From NCBI RefSeq assembly GCF_039839375.1, contig NZ_JBDOQU010000015.1, forward strand, positions 1-64,000: a DNA stretch of 64,000 nucleotides. Reading direction: 5' to 3'. Below, piece after piece: positions 8,258 through 16,097 of the stretch (positions are counted from its first letter, which is position 1; every line of letters begins with the position of its first letter). Below the pieces are notes generated by a model. The model worked only from the letters and a program-made list of their open reading frames with translations. It had not been told where the DNA came from and made no database searches. The DNA is from JBDOQU01 sp039839375 (GTDB lineage Bacteria; Pseudomonadota; Alphaproteobacteria; DSM-16000; Inquilinaceae). The position numbers and the translations under genes were made by a program.

Positions 8258-8776
8258 TTGAAATTCCTAAGGCGTCACTATTTCCGCCGCTTCCTGCAAC
8301 CGATCAACCGGCTCCGCCTGGACCCGCCGACGGTCGCACTGACCGTCGCCATGGGGATGTTCTGGGGGCTGACGGCCAGCGTCGGCGTCCAGGTCATCGG
8401 CGTGGCGCTGTGCTGGGCGGTGGCGCGCGCGATCGACCGGCCGTTCAACTTTCCGGTCGCGATCGTGTTGACGGGCGTCACCAATCCGCTGACCATCCCG
8501 CCGATCTATTCGCTCTATTTCCTGAGCGGGTGCGCCATCATTCCCTCCTGCCATCCCGGCGTCGGCGGGATAGAGTCGGTCATCGCCCGGGTGGCCGAAG
8601 AGGGGCCGTGGAATGTTCTTCTGGAAAGCTGGCAGTTCTTCGGCATCGCCCTGCTGGGCAGCCTGCCCTACGCCATCGCCGCGACCATCGCGGGATATCA
8701 TATCGGCCACTGGATCGGCGAAAGGCTGGAGAAGCGCCGCCGGCTGCGCGGCGATACGCGCCAGCGGTCGGCATAA
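8258..8776 (+). CDS. DUF2062 membrane protein
   Basis: The 172-aa protein has the DUF2062 pattern: a basic amphipathic start, MGMFWGLTASVGVQ entering the first membrane helix, the conserved TNPLTIPPIYSLYF loop near residue 80, and a C-terminal helix FGIALLGSLPYAIAAT followed by a basic tail. Biochemical function is unknown; members sit near envelope and cofactor genes. The only start that retains the conserved N-terminus is TTG at 8258, without an obvious Shine-Dalgarno. The next in-frame ATG would remove about 30 residues. It lies in the uvrC-pgsA-mobB-moeA run. Confidence 0.85.
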   Translation: MKFLRRHYFRRFLQPINRLRLDPPTVALTVAMGMFWGLTASVGVQVIGVALCWAVARAIDRPFNFPVAIVLTGVTNPLTIPPIYSLYFLSGCAIIPSCHPGVGGIESVIARVAEEGPWNVLLESWQFFGIALLGSLPYAIAATIAGYHIGHWIGERLEKRRRLRGDTRQRSA

Positions 8777-8812
8777 CACGGTCGCCCTCCGTCCCGCCGG
8801 GATCCGGCCATC

Positions 8813-9310
8813 ATGAGGATCTTCGGGCTGGCCGGATGGAGCGGCAGCGGCAAGACGACGCTGGTCGGGAAGCTGATCCCGGAACTGACGGGGCGCGGGC
8901 TCGCCGTCTCCACCATCAAGCATGCCCATCATGCCTTCGACGTCGACAGCCCGGGCAAGGACAGCTACCGGCATCGGGAGGCCGGCGCCCATGAGGTGCT
9001 GGTCAGCTCCGCCAACCGGTGGGCGCTGATGCACGAACATCGCGGCGCGCCCGAACCGTCGCTTGAGGAGTTGCTGCGCCGCCTGTCGCCGGTCGATCTG
9101 GTCATCGTCGAAGGCTTCAAGCGGGAATCTCACCCGAAGCTGGAGGTCTACCGCGCCATTGTCGGAAAGCCTGCGCTCCAGCCGGAGGACCCCCATATCG
9201 TCGGGATCGCCACCGACAGGCCGGACGCGCTGGACGCGCCGGTGCCGGTGCTGGATCTGGACGACATCGCCGGGATCGCCGATCTGGTGATCCGGGAGAG
9301 CGTCGCCTGA
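8813..9310 (+). CDS. mobB: molybdopterin-guanine dinucleotide biosynthesis adaptor protein
   Basis: MobB is a small P-loop GTPase that assists MobA in attaching GMP to molybdopterin. Walker A is GWSGSGKTTL at residues 8-17. The IKHAHHAFDVDSPGKDSYRH stretch around residues 40-59 and DLVIVEGFK (Walker B-like, about 97-105) are MobB signatures. The gene overlaps moeA by one base (TGATG), indicating translational coupling. No mobA is present in the window. Confidence 0.95.
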   Translation: MRIFGLAGWSGSGKTTLVGKLIPELTGRGLAVSTIKHAHHAFDVDSPGKDSYRHREAGAHEVLVSSANRWALMHEHRGAPEPSLEELLRRLSPVDLVIVEGFKRESHPKLEVYRAIVGKPALQPEDPHIVGIATDRPDALDAPVPVLDLDDIAGIADLVIRESVA

Positions 9311-10563
9311 TGGCCCAGCTGACCGACGATTGCTTCGCCTTCGGCGGAAAGCTGATGCGGATCGAGGACGCGCTGACGGAGCTGGAGCGGCGGCTGCCGC
9401 CGATCGACGAGACCGAAGCCGCGCCGCTGACCGACGCGGAGGGCCGCATCCTCGCCGCCGACATCGTCGCCGGCCGGTCGGTGCCGCCGCACGACAATTC
9501 CGCCGTGGATGGCTATGCGGTCCGGTTCGCCGACCTGGCCGCCGACGGCCCGACCCGTCTTCCCCTGGCGGGGCGGGTCGCGGCGGGGCATCCCCTTGCG
9601 GACCCTCTCCCGGCCGGATCGGCCCTGCGCGCCTTCACGGGCGCGGCCCTGCCCTCCGGGGTGGACACTGTGCTGATGCAGGAGGATTGCGAGGTCGACG
9701 GCGACACCGTCTCCATCCCGCCCGGCATCCGGAAGGGCGCGAACTACCGGCTGGCAGGGGAGGATGTGGCCGAGGGTTCGACCATCCTCGAGCGCGGCAG
9801 GCGGCTGCGGCCGGCCGATCTGGGCCTCGCCGCCTCGATCGGCCTGGCGGAACTGCCGGTCTTTCGCCGCCTCAAGGTCGCCCTCTTCTCCACCGGCGAC
9901 GAAGTGCGGGAGCCGGGGACAACGACCCCGGAGGGCGCGATCTACGACGCCAACCGCTTCACCCTCCACGGGCTGTTGCGGCGGCTGGGGTGCGAGATCA
10001 CCGACCTTGGCATCCTGCCGGACGATGCCGGCCGCCTTCGCCGGGCGCTGGGCGACGCCGCGTCCGGACACGATTTGCTGATGACCTCCGGCGGCGTGTC
10101 GGGCGGCGAGGAGGACCACGTCAAGCAAGCGGTGGAGCAGGCGGGCGGCGCGGTCCATGCCTGGCGGCTGGCGATCAAGCCCGGCCGGCCGGTGGCGCTG
10201 GGACAGATCGGCTCCACCGCCTTCATCGGCCTGCCCGGCAATCCCGTGGCGGTGCTGGTGACCTTCCTGCTTGTGGCGCGACCGCTGCTGCTGCGCCGCG
10301 CCGGGGCCGAGCGCACCGCCCCGCGCCTCTTTCCCGTGACCGCCGCCTTCGGCTACCGGAAGAAGAAGGACCGCCGGGAATATGTCCGGGTGACGCTGGA
10401 GACCGGCGAGGACGGCCGCCCCCGCGCGGTCAAGCATCCGAGGGACGGCGCGGGAATCCTGAGTTCGGTGGTGGAGTCGGACGGGCTGGTGGAGCTGGGG
10501 GAGGAGGTGACCGAGATTCGCCCTGGCGAAACCGTCAGCTTCCTTTCCTTCGACGGTTTCTGA
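9310..10563 (+). CDS. moeA: molybdopterin molybdenumtransferase
   Basis: MoeA inserts molybdate into adenylylated molybdopterin to give active Moco. The 417-aa protein shows the MoeA N-terminal motif (PPHDNSAVDGYAVR near 56-69), a P/G-rich insertion domain, the STGDEV catalytic-site loop near residue 196, and TSGGVSGGEEDHVK followed by GLPGNPVAVLVTFLL. The C-terminal beta-barrel domain is intact (to VSFLSFDGF). It starts inside the mobB stop codon. The last 29 bases overlap the convergent small gene at 10535-10771. moaD and moaE follow about 370 bases downstream. Confidence 0.97.
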   Translation: MAQLTDDCFAFGGKLMRIEDALTELERRLPPIDETEAAPLTDAEGRILAADIVAGRSVPPHDNSAVDGYAVRFADLAADGPTRLPLAGRVAAGHPLADPLPAGSALRAFTGAALPSGVDTVLMQEDCEVDGDTVSIPPGIRKGANYRLAGEDVAEGSTILERGRRLRPADLGLAASIGLAELPVFRRLKVALFSTGDEVREPGTTTPEGAIYDANRFTLHGLLRRLGCEITDLGILPDDAGRLRRALGDAASGHDLLMTSGGVSGGEEDHVKQAVEQAGGAVHAWRLAIKPGRPVALGQIGSTAFIGLPGNPVAVLVTFLLVARPLLLRRAGAERTAPRLFPVTAAFGYRKKKDRREYVRVTLETGEDGRPRAVKHPRDGAGILSSVVESDGLVELGEEVTEIRPGETVSFLSFDGF

Positions 10564-10771
10564 CCGGCGGCCCGGCGTCAGCCATGTTCGGGAACAGGTC
10601 CGGCTGGCGCAGGTTGAGTTCGATCTCCCGGGCATAGGTCTCCAGCCGCTGGGCGGAGAGCCTGTCGCGCTTCACCTTCTTGGCGGCGCGCAGTTCCTCA
10701 GCCGCTTCCCTGAGCGCCCGCGCCATGTCGCCGAACAGGTCGGCGTCCCGATCATTGAACCTTGCCGTCAT
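10535..10771 (-). CDS. small helical hypothetical protein (78 aa)
   Basis: I do not recognise the family. The protein is strongly charged and predicted almost all helical (DMARALREAAEELRAAKKVK, then a second helix around LETYAREIELNLRQ), with a basic tail RNRRRKGS. This is compatible with a small coiled-coil or nucleic-acid-binding protein. It overlaps the 3' end of moeA by 29 bases and diverges from moaD. A 6-bp inverted repeat lies directly in front of its start, suggesting repression. The Shine-Dalgarno is weak and the start is uncertain. Confidence 0.55.
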   Translation of the reverse strand: MTARFNDRDADLFGDMARALREAAEELRAAKKVKRDRLSAQRLETYAREIELNLRQPDLFPNMADAGPPVRNRRRKGS

Positions 10772-10776
10772 GCCTA

Positions 10777-10795
10777 CTTACCAAGTTACGGTAAG
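10777..10795. promoter_or_regulatory. CTTACC/GGTAAG dyad before the 78-aa gene
   Basis: CTTACC at 10777-10782 and GGTAAG at 10790-10795 form an inverted repeat with a seven-base spacer. It sits six bases upstream of the start of the minus-strand small gene, within an AT-richer block (10772-10830). The half-site resembles ACTTACC/GGTAAGT operators of HxlR-type winged-helix regulators, but no such regulator is in the window. Confidence 0.35.
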
Positions 10796-10892
10796 AGTCT
10801 TATCATAAGTATCTGGAATCTTTCGTGACAATCCCCTTTGTGGCTAGCGATGCTCTCCTTTGGCCTTGCACGGACGCCATAAGAGAGTACGC

Positions 10893-10934
10893 ATGAACCC
10901 TGGAAATGTAGCCACCGGATACTACGGCCGATGA
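10893..10934 (+). CDS. possible 13-codon leader ORF overlapping moaD
   Basis: An ATG at 10893 opens a 13-codon frame (MNPGNVATGYYGR) whose TGA overlaps the moaD ATG in an ATGA arrangement, the classic layout for translational coupling. A weak purine tract (AAGAGAG) lies about seven bases upstream. A frame this short can arise by chance, so it is listed at low confidence. Confidence 0.25.
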   Translation: MNPGNVATGYYGR

Positions 10935-11182
10935 GACTGCTTTATTTCGCATGGCTGCGCACAAAGATCGGCGTGGCGGAGGAAGAGGTGTCCCCGCCGG
11001 CCGATGTGCGGGACGTGGCCGGGCTGATCGTCTGGCTGAAGGGGCGCGGTCCCGCCTATGCGGAGGCTCTGGCCCATGAAAGCGTCGTCAAGGTCGCGGT
11101 CAACCAGGAGTTCGCCGCGCCGTCCTCCCCCATCGAGCCGGGGGACGAGGTCGCTTTGTTCCCGCCGGTGACCGGGGGCTGA
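10931..11182 (+). CDS. moaD: molybdopterin synthase sulfur-carrier subunit
   Basis: MoaD is the ubiquitin-like small subunit of molybdopterin synthase. Its C-terminal glycine thiocarboxylate donates sulfur to precursor Z. The 83-aa product ends in the required Gly-Gly (ALFPPVTGG) and has the beta-grasp pattern with VAVNQEFA before the final strand. The start at 10931 gives the normal N-terminus MRLLYFAWLR. moaE begins one base after the stop, so the two subunits are made together. Confidence 0.96.
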   Translation: MRLLYFAWLRTKIGVAEEEVSPPADVRDVAGLIVWLKGRGPAYAEALAHESVVKVAVNQEFAAPSSPIEPGDEVALFPPVTGG

Positions 11183-11183
11183 G

Positions 11184-11636
11184 ATGGCGGTCCGGGTGCA
11201 GCGGGAGGATTTCGATCCGGGGGCGGAGGTTACCGCGCTGACAGCCGGGAACGCCGGCATCGGCAGCATCGTCAGCTTCGTCGGCCTTGTCCGTGACATG
11301 GCCGGGGACAGCCCGATCCGGTCGATGACGCTGGAGCATTATCCCGGCATGACGGAGCGCAAGTTGCGGGAGATCGAGGAGGAGGCCAACCGCCGCTGGC
11401 CGCTCGACGCTTCGCTGATCGTCCATCGCTATGGGAAGCTGGAGCCGGGGGAGAGGATCGTCCTGGTCGCCGCCGCCTCCCCCCACCGCGACGCCGCCTT
11501 CGACGCCTGCCGCTTCCTGATCGACTGGCTGAAGACCCAAGCGCCCTTCTGGAAACAGGAGGAGACGCCGGACGGCCCGCGCTGGGTGGAGGCCAAGGCG
11601 TCCGACAACGAGGCCGCGGAGCGCTGGCGAGGATGA
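11184..11636 (+). CDS. moaE: molybdopterin synthase catalytic subunit
   Basis: MoaE forms the active heterotetramer with MoaD and converts cyclic pyranopterin monophosphate to molybdopterin. The 150-aa protein contains GSIVSFVGLVRD near residue 28, LEHYPGMTE near 50, HRYGKLEPGE near 81, and the conserved lysine motif FWKQEETPDGPRWVEA near 118-133. All are family signatures. It closes the Moco cluster and converges on ilvE across a family B repeat that begins five bases after its stop. Confidence 0.97.
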   Translation: MAVRVQREDFDPGAEVTALTAGNAGIGSIVSFVGLVRDMAGDSPIRSMTLEHYPGMTERKLREIEEEANRRWPLDASLIVHRYGKLEPGERIVLVAAASPHRDAAFDACRFLIDWLKTQAPFWKQEETPDGPRWVEAKASDNEAAERWRG

Positions 11637-11640
11637 AGGC

Positions 11641-11738
11641 CCCTCACCCAACCCTCTCCCCGGAGGGGCGAGGGCTACCAACTTGACCCTCTCCCACTTG
11701 TGGGAGAGGGAGGGACCCGCGAAGCGGGAGGGTGAGGG
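11641..11738. repeat. repeat family B, copy 1
   Basis: A GC-rich element bounded by CCCTCACCCAACCCTCTCCC and its near-inverse ending GGGAGGGTGAGGG. It encloses smaller hairpins (CCTCTCCCC/GGGGCGAGG and CCCGC/GCGGG). It fills the gap between convergent moaE and ilvE. Other copies are at 33149 (inverted), 47861 and 53691 (halves swapped). Confidence 0.85.
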
Positions 11739-11744
11739 TGGTTG

Positions 11745-12653
11745 TTACTCCGCCGCCTGTGCCTCCGCCGCGACAGGGCGCCTGACTTCCTCGTCATAGG
11801 CGGCCATCAGCGTCTGGGTGATGCGGGCGGGAGTGAAGATCCTGCCGTCGATCTCACCGACCGGCGTCACCTCCGCCGCCGTGCCTGTCAGGAAGATTTC
11901 CGTCGCGGTCGCCAGATCCTCCGGCCGGATTGCCCGTTCGACCACGTCCATGCCGTTCCGGCGGGCGAGATCGATGACCGTCCGCCGCGTGATGCCATCC
12001 AGGAAGCAATCGGGCGTCGGCGTGTGGATTTTGCCATCGATGACCATGAAGATGTTGGCGCCCGTCGCCTCGGCGATCTGGCCGCGATAGTCCAGCATCA
12101 GCGCGTCGTGATAACCCTGCTGTTCCGCCAGATGCTTGCTCATGGTGCAGATCATGTAGAGGCCGGCGGCCTTGGAGCGCACGGGCGCCGTGGTCGGGGC
12201 GGGGCGCGCCCAACTGGAGGTCTGGAGCCTGATCCCCTTCAGCCGCGCTTCCGGCGAGAAATAGCTGGGCCATTCCCAGGTCGCGATGGCGAGATGGATG
12301 GTGTTGTGCTGGGCGGAGACGCCCATCATCTCCGACCCGCGCCAGGCGACCGGGCGGACATAGCCGTCGACGATGTTGTTGTCCCGGACGACCATCATGG
12401 TCGCGGCGTCGATCTCCGCCACCGTGTAGGGCAGGTCGAAGCCCAGGATCTTCGCGGAATCGATCAGGCGCTGGGAATGTTCCGACAGCTTGAAGACCTG
12501 GCCGCCATAGACGCGCTCGCCCTCGAACACGCTGGAGGCATAGTGCAGCCCATGGGTCAGGACATGCACCTTGGCGTCCCGCCACGGACCCAGCTTGCCG
12601 TCCTGCCAGATGGTGCCCTCACGATCGTCGAATGGAACAAGCGCCATGATCAC
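11745..12653 (-). CDS. ilvE: branched-chain amino acid aminotransferase
   Basis: Fold-type IV PLP aminotransferase that interconverts branched-chain 2-oxo acids and valine, leucine or isoleucine. The catalytic lysine is K161 in RSKAAGLYM. LTHGLHYASSVFEGERVY (about 32-49) and EATGANIFMV near 195 are class IV signatures, and GTAAEVTPV near 258 is the phosphate-binding region. The length of 302 aa is typical. Two ATGs (12653 and 12647) lie two codons apart. It is read away from a MarR gene, with a dyad 31-50 bases upstream that may control both. Confidence 0.95.
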   Translation of the reverse strand: MIMALVPFDDREGTIWQDGKLGPWRDAKVHVLTHGLHYASSVFEGERVYGGQVFKLSEHSQRLIDSAKILGFDLPYTVAEIDAATMMVVRDNNIVDGYVRPVAWRGSEMMGVSAQHNTIHLAIATWEWPSYFSPEARLKGIRLQTSSWARPAPTTAPVRSKAAGLYMICTMSKHLAEQQGYHDALMLDYRGQIAEATGANIFMVIDGKIHTPTPDCFLDGITRRTVIDLARRNGMDVVERAIRPEDLATATEIFLTGTAAEVTPVGEIDGRIFTPARITQTLMAAYDEEVRRPVAAEAQAAE

Positions 12654-12683
12654 AGCCTTCGTTTATTCTAAAATTTCTCAACT

Positions 12684-12703
12684 AACGTCACTTATGTAAC
12701 GTT
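12684..12703. promoter_or_regulatory. AACGT-N10-ACGTT dyad between ilvE and marR
   Basis: AACGT at 12684-12688 and ACGTT at 12699-12703 form an inverted repeat, each half also reading TAACGT, in the AT-rich 126-base gap between the divergent genes. Spacing and position suit a MarR-dimer operator, 31-50 bases upstream of ilvE and 77-96 bases upstream of marR. Inferred only from symmetry and context. Confidence 0.4.
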
Positions 12704-12779
12704 CATCTCGTGACTGTGTCAATAATCCTGACGTATCATCAGCCTTGCACCCAACGCGTGATTGATATGAAGCCCGCAC

Positions 12780-13283
12780 ATGACCGACCTGAAGCCCATC
12801 GTAAATCCGCTGTTCCTGAGGGAAGAGGAATTGCGGCAGGGGATCGAGCTGCTGTTCTACGCCTATCGTGATTTCACGGCCGAACCTGACGCGATGCTGG
12901 CCCTGCTGGGGCTGGGCCGCGCCCATCACCGGGTGATCTATTTCGTCGGCCGGCACCCCGGCATCACGGTGACAGAGCTTCTGAAGATCCTCCGCATCAC
13001 CAAGCAGAGCCTGTCGCGGGTGCTGGGGGATCTGGTCGGCAAGGGCTATGTCATCCAGAAGCAGGGCACGCGGGACCGCCGTCAGCGACTTCTGGAGCTG
13101 ACCGAGCAGGGGAAAGAGCTGGAGCGCGACCTGTCGGAGAACCAGCGGCGGCGCATCGCGCGGGCCTACCGGCAGGCCGGGGCGGAGGCGGTCGAGGGGT
13201 TCCGGCTGGTGCTGGCCGGGATCATGGAGCCCGAACAGGCCCCCGCGTCCGCCGCCGGCGGGAAGGCGGAGCGCCGCCGGTGA
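12780..13283 (+). CDS. MarR-family transcriptional regulator
   Basis: The 167-aa protein has a MarR winged helix-turn-helix: LGLGRAHHRVIYFVGRHPG leads into the recognition region TELLKILRITKQSLSRVLGD (about 63-82), and a wing with KQGTRDRRQRLLELTEQG. N- and C-terminal helices provide dimerisation. The ligand is unknown. The order ilvE, MarR, OmpR-type regulator, EnvZ-type kinase recurs in Rhodospirillales, suggesting a linked circuit; that is inference from general familiarity with these genomes. It is separated from the response regulator by 64 bases. Confidence 0.92.
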   Translation: MTDLKPIVNPLFLREEELRQGIELLFYAYRDFTAEPDAMLALLGLGRAHHRVIYFVGRHPGITVTELLKILRITKQSLSRVLGDLVGKGYVIQKQGTRDRRQRLLELTEQGKELERDLSENQRRRIARAYRQAGAEAVEGFRLVLAGIMEPEQAPASAAGGKAERRR

Positions 13284-13347
13284 CATTCTCTCGGCGTCGC
13301 CCTGCCCGGGGGACACAGCCGCCGCGCCGGATGCTAGATTGGCCGCG

Positions 13348-14046
13348 ATGATGTCCGAGAAGCCTCATATCCTGGTGATCGACGACGACCGTCGCCTGCG
13401 GGAGTTGCTGCGGCGCTATCTGTCGGACAACGGCTTCCTGGTGACAATGGCCGGCGACGCCGCCGAGGCGCGGGCGAAACTGGCCTCCATCCGCTTCGAT
13501 TTGATGGTCGTCGACGTGATGATGCCGGGCGAAAGCGGGCTGGAGCTGACGCAGTCGATGCGCGACGCGGCGGAGACGCCGATCCTGCTGCTGACGGCGA
13601 TGGGCGAGGCCGACGACAGGATCAGGGGGCTGGAGAGCGGCGCGGACGACTATCTGACCAAGCCGTTCGAGCCGCGCGAGCTGCTTCTGCGGATCAATGC
13701 GATCCTGCGGCGCGTGGTCGCGCCCCGGCCCGTCGCCCGGCCCGCCGCCGGCCCGATCCGTCTGGGCGCGGTCCGCTTCGACCCGGTGCGGGAGGAGTTG
13801 TGGCGCGGCGAGGAACGCATTCGCCTGACGACGGCGGAGGCGAGCCTGCTGTCCGTCCTGGCGGAGAATGCCGGGGCCGTGCTGTCGCGGGAGGAGCTGA
13901 CGGAGCGCAGCCGCGTCACCGGCAACGCCCGCACCGTCGATGTCCAGGTCACTAGGCTGCGGCGCAAGATCGAGCCCGACCCCCGGATGCCGCGCTACCT
14001 GCACACCGTGCGCGGGGAGGGCTATATCTTGAGGCCCGACGGCTGA
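13348..14046 (+). CDS. OmpR-family response regulator
   Basis: A two-component regulator with receiver and winged-helix output domains (232 aa). The acidic pocket is D12-D13, the phosphoacceptor D56 (LMVVDVMMPG), with T83 and K105 completing the switch. The C-terminal OmpR/PhoB DNA-binding domain includes LTTAEASLLSVLAENAG and VDVQVTRLRRKIEPDP. The first ATG at 13348 was chosen; an in-frame TTG three codons earlier is less likely. Its stop overlaps the kinase ATG by one base, making the kinase its cognate partner. Confidence 0.95.
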   Translation: MMSEKPHILVIDDDRRLRELLRRYLSDNGFLVTMAGDAAEARAKLASIRFDLMVVDVMMPGESGLELTQSMRDAAETPILLLTAMGEADDRIRGLESGADDYLTKPFEPRELLLRINAILRRVVAPRPVARPAAGPIRLGAVRFDPVREELWRGEERIRLTTAEASLLSVLAENAGAVLSREELTERSRVTGNARTVDVQVTRLRRKIEPDPRMPRYLHTVRGEGYILRPDG

Positions 14047-15431
14047 TGGCCGAGGAAGCCACCCAGCCGCCCCGCCGTTCGGGGCTTCGCGGCCCCGCCG
14101 GCTACGGCGCGCGGCGGCGGCCGGCGATCAAGCGGCTGCTGCCCCGGACGCTGTTCGGCCGGTCGCTGATGATCATCGTGACGCCGATGCTGCTGATGCA
14201 GGCGATCGCGACCTTCTATTTCTTCGACACCCATTGGGACGAGATGACCAAGCGGCTGGCCGAGGGCGTGGCCGGCGAGGTGCGGTTCCTCATCAGCGAA
14301 AGCCGGGATTTGCCGCCGGCCGAGCGGCGGGCGCTGTTCTCCCAGGCGTCGCGCACCATGTCGCTGCTGGTGTCGTTCGAACCGGACGGCGCGCTGGGCG
14401 AGGTTCCGGAAGTCTTCGATTTCGAGAATCTGGCCGGCCAGATCACCAGCGCGCTGGACGAGCGCCTGAGCCAGCCCTTCACGGTGACGACCAACGTCGC
14501 GGAGGAATGGGTCGTCGTCCGCATCCTGCTGGAGGACGGGGTGCTGGAGGTGGTGGTGCCGCGCCGGCGGCTGTTCAGTTCCACCAGCCGGGTGTTCATC
14601 CTGTGGCTGCTGGGATCGGGCTTCGTGCTGCTGACCGTCGCGATCGTTTTCATGCGCAACCAGATCAGGCCGATCCGCCGCCTCGCCATCGCCGCCGACG
14701 GGCTGGGCAAGGGTCGCGACGTGCCCTCCCTCAAGCCCGAGGGCGCGCAGGAGGTGAGGCAGGCGGCGCGGGCCTTCCTGATCATGCAGGAACGCATCCA
14801 GCGGCAGATCACTCAGCGGACGGAGATGCTGGCAGGCGTCAGCCACGATCTGCGCACGCCGTTGACCCGGATGAAGCTGCAACTGGCGATCCTGGGCGAC
14901 AATCCGGAAACGGAGGAGCTGCGCGCCGACGTCACCGACATGGAGAGGATGATCGAGGGCTATCTGGCGTTCGCCCGGGGCGAGGGCGCGGAGCCGCCGG
15001 CGCCGACGGACCTCCAGACTCTGCTCGGCGACGTGGTGGCGGCCGCCCGGCGGGAGGGGGCGACCATCGATTTCAGGATGGATTCCCGCCCGCTCATCCT
15101 GTCGCTCCGGCCGCAGGCGGTGCGGCGGTGCCTGGCGAACCTGCTGTCGAACGCCCGCCGCCACGCCGACCATATCCAGGTGACTGCGGGGCTGGACGAG
15201 GACACCGCCGTGATCGTGATCGACGATGACGGCCCCGGCATTCCCGAGGAGCAACTGGAGGACGTGTTCCGCCCCTTCTTCCGCCTGGACCGGTCCCGCA
15301 ACAAGGAAACGGGCGGCACCGGCCTCGGCCTCACCATCGCCCGCGACGTGGCCCGCGGCCATGGCGGCGACATCGCCCTGTCCCGCAGCCCGCAAGGCGG
15401 CCTCCGCTGTGTGATCCGCCTGCCGGTTTAG
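14046..15431 (+). CDS. EnvZ-like sensor histidine kinase
   Basis: A membrane sensor of 461 aa. A proline/arginine-rich cytoplasmic start is followed by a transmembrane helix (about 40-60), a periplasmic loop of about 120 residues and a second helix (about 183-203). Then come HAMP, a HisKA domain with H267 (AGVSHDLRTPL), an N-box (LLSNARRHA), a DDDGPGIP loop and GGTGLGL. It phosphorylates the response regulator encoded immediately upstream (one-base overlap). The stimulus is unknown; an envelope or osmotic signal is suggested by family resemblance only. It is followed by convergent family A repeats. Confidence 0.94.
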   Translation: MAEEATQPPRRSGLRGPAGYGARRRPAIKRLLPRTLFGRSLMIIVTPMLLMQAIATFYFFDTHWDEMTKRLAEGVAGEVRFLISESRDLPPAERRALFSQASRTMSLLVSFEPDGALGEVPEVFDFENLAGQITSALDERLSQPFTVTTNVAEEWVVVRILLEDGVLEVVVPRRRLFSSTSRVFILWLLGSGFVLLTVAIVFMRNQIRPIRRLAIAADGLGKGRDVPSLKPEGAQEVRQAARAFLIMQERIQRQITQRTEMLAGVSHDLRTPLTRMKLQLAILGDNPETEELRADVTDMERMIEGYLAFARGEGAEPPAPTDLQTLLGDVVAAARREGATIDFRMDSRPLILSLRPQAVRRCLANLLSNARRHADHIQVTAGLDEDTAVIVIDDDGPGIPEEQLEDVFRPFFRLDRSRNKETGGTGLGLTIARDVARGHGGDIALSRSPQGGLRCVIRLPV

Positions 15432-15439
15432 ATGTGCCC

Positions 15440-15690
15440 GTCATGCCGGACCCCGATCCGGCATCCATACGGCGTCGAAGGCGGGTGGAATTGCGTCCGG
15501 TTCTTCACCGCCGGCGCGGCGGCGCTGGCCCATGGATTCCGGATCAAGTCCGGAATGACCAACAAAAACAACGTCATGCTGGACTTGATCCAGCATCCAT
15601 ACGGTGTCGAAGATCGTCCGGCCGCGCCCGCTCCTTCGCCCCCGGTGAAGCGGCGGCGGCCTATGGATTCCCAATCAGGTCGGGAATGAC
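15440..15690 (+). repeat. repeat family A, two tandem units
   Basis: Each unit starts with a GTCATGC(C/T)GGAC...CAGCATCC or CCGGCATCC hairpin and has a CTTCACCGCCGGTGAAG-like centre. It ends with ATTCCGGATCAAGTCCGGAAT or a variant followed by GACCAACAA. Unit 1 is about 15440-15563 and unit 2 about 15575-15690. They separate the convergent kinase gene and csaA. Confidence 0.88.
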
Positions 15691-15700
15691 CAACAAGGGA

Positions 15701-16036
15701 TCAATGCAGGCGGCCGCCGTCGGGGACTTTCTGGTCGGGGGCGATGAGGACGATGCCGCCTTCGACGTCGGCGAAGCCCAGGACCAGGACTTCGGAGACG
15801 AACTTGCCGATCTGCTTGGGCGGGAAATTGACGACCGCCGCCACCTGCCGGCCGACGAGCGTTTCGATGGAATAGTGGCGGGTGATCTGGGCGGAGGTCT
15901 TCTTCCGCCCGATCTCCGACCCGAAATCGACGACCAGCTTGATCGCCGGCTTCCGCGCCTCCGGATAGGGTTCGGCCGAGACGACGGTGCCGACGCGGAT
16001 GTCGACTTTCAGGAAATCATCGAAACTGATGGTCAT
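15701..16036 (-). CDS. csaA: tRNA-binding-domain protein CsaA
   Basis: The whole 111-aa protein is one EMAP/Trbp111-type OB fold: FLKVDIRVGTVVSAEPYPEA at the start, LVVDFGSEIG near 36 and VNFPPKQIGKFVSEVLVLGF near 70-88. CsaA homodimers bind tRNA and in Bacillus act as an export-related chaperone. The role here is inferred from the family. Length is exactly family size. It lies 61 bases downstream of the phasin gene, read the same way, with a family C remnant between them. Confidence 0.93.
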   Translation of the reverse strand: MTISFDDFLKVDIRVGTVVSAEPYPEARKPAIKLVVDFGSEIGRKKTSAQITRHYSIETLVGRQVAAVVNFPPKQIGKFVSEVLVLGFADVEGGIVLIAPDQKVPDGGRLH

Positions 16037-16062
16037 GACGAGCCTGTGGAGCGAAGGGGAGA

Positions 16063-16092
16063 ACGTCCTTCGACAAGCTCAGGACGAGGGGT
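16063..16092. repeat. repeat family C remnant
   Basis: CGTCCTTCGACAAGCTCAGG matches the right arm of the family C hairpin (TTCGACAGGCTCA), with a degraded left arm (GAGCCTGTGGAGC) about 20 bases earlier. It is positioned between the phasin and csaA stop/start. Confidence 0.5.
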
Positions 16093-16097
16093 GGTGA

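Noticed and set aside
10796..10930. Possible molybdenum-cofactor riboswitch upstream of moaD
   Set aside because: I cannot see the conserved stems of that riboswitch class; the segment is short and lies before moaD, not moaA.
15440..15690. Regular repeats that might be a CRISPR array
   Set aside because: Units are about 115-131 bp, internally palindromic and without unique spacers; no cas genes are present.
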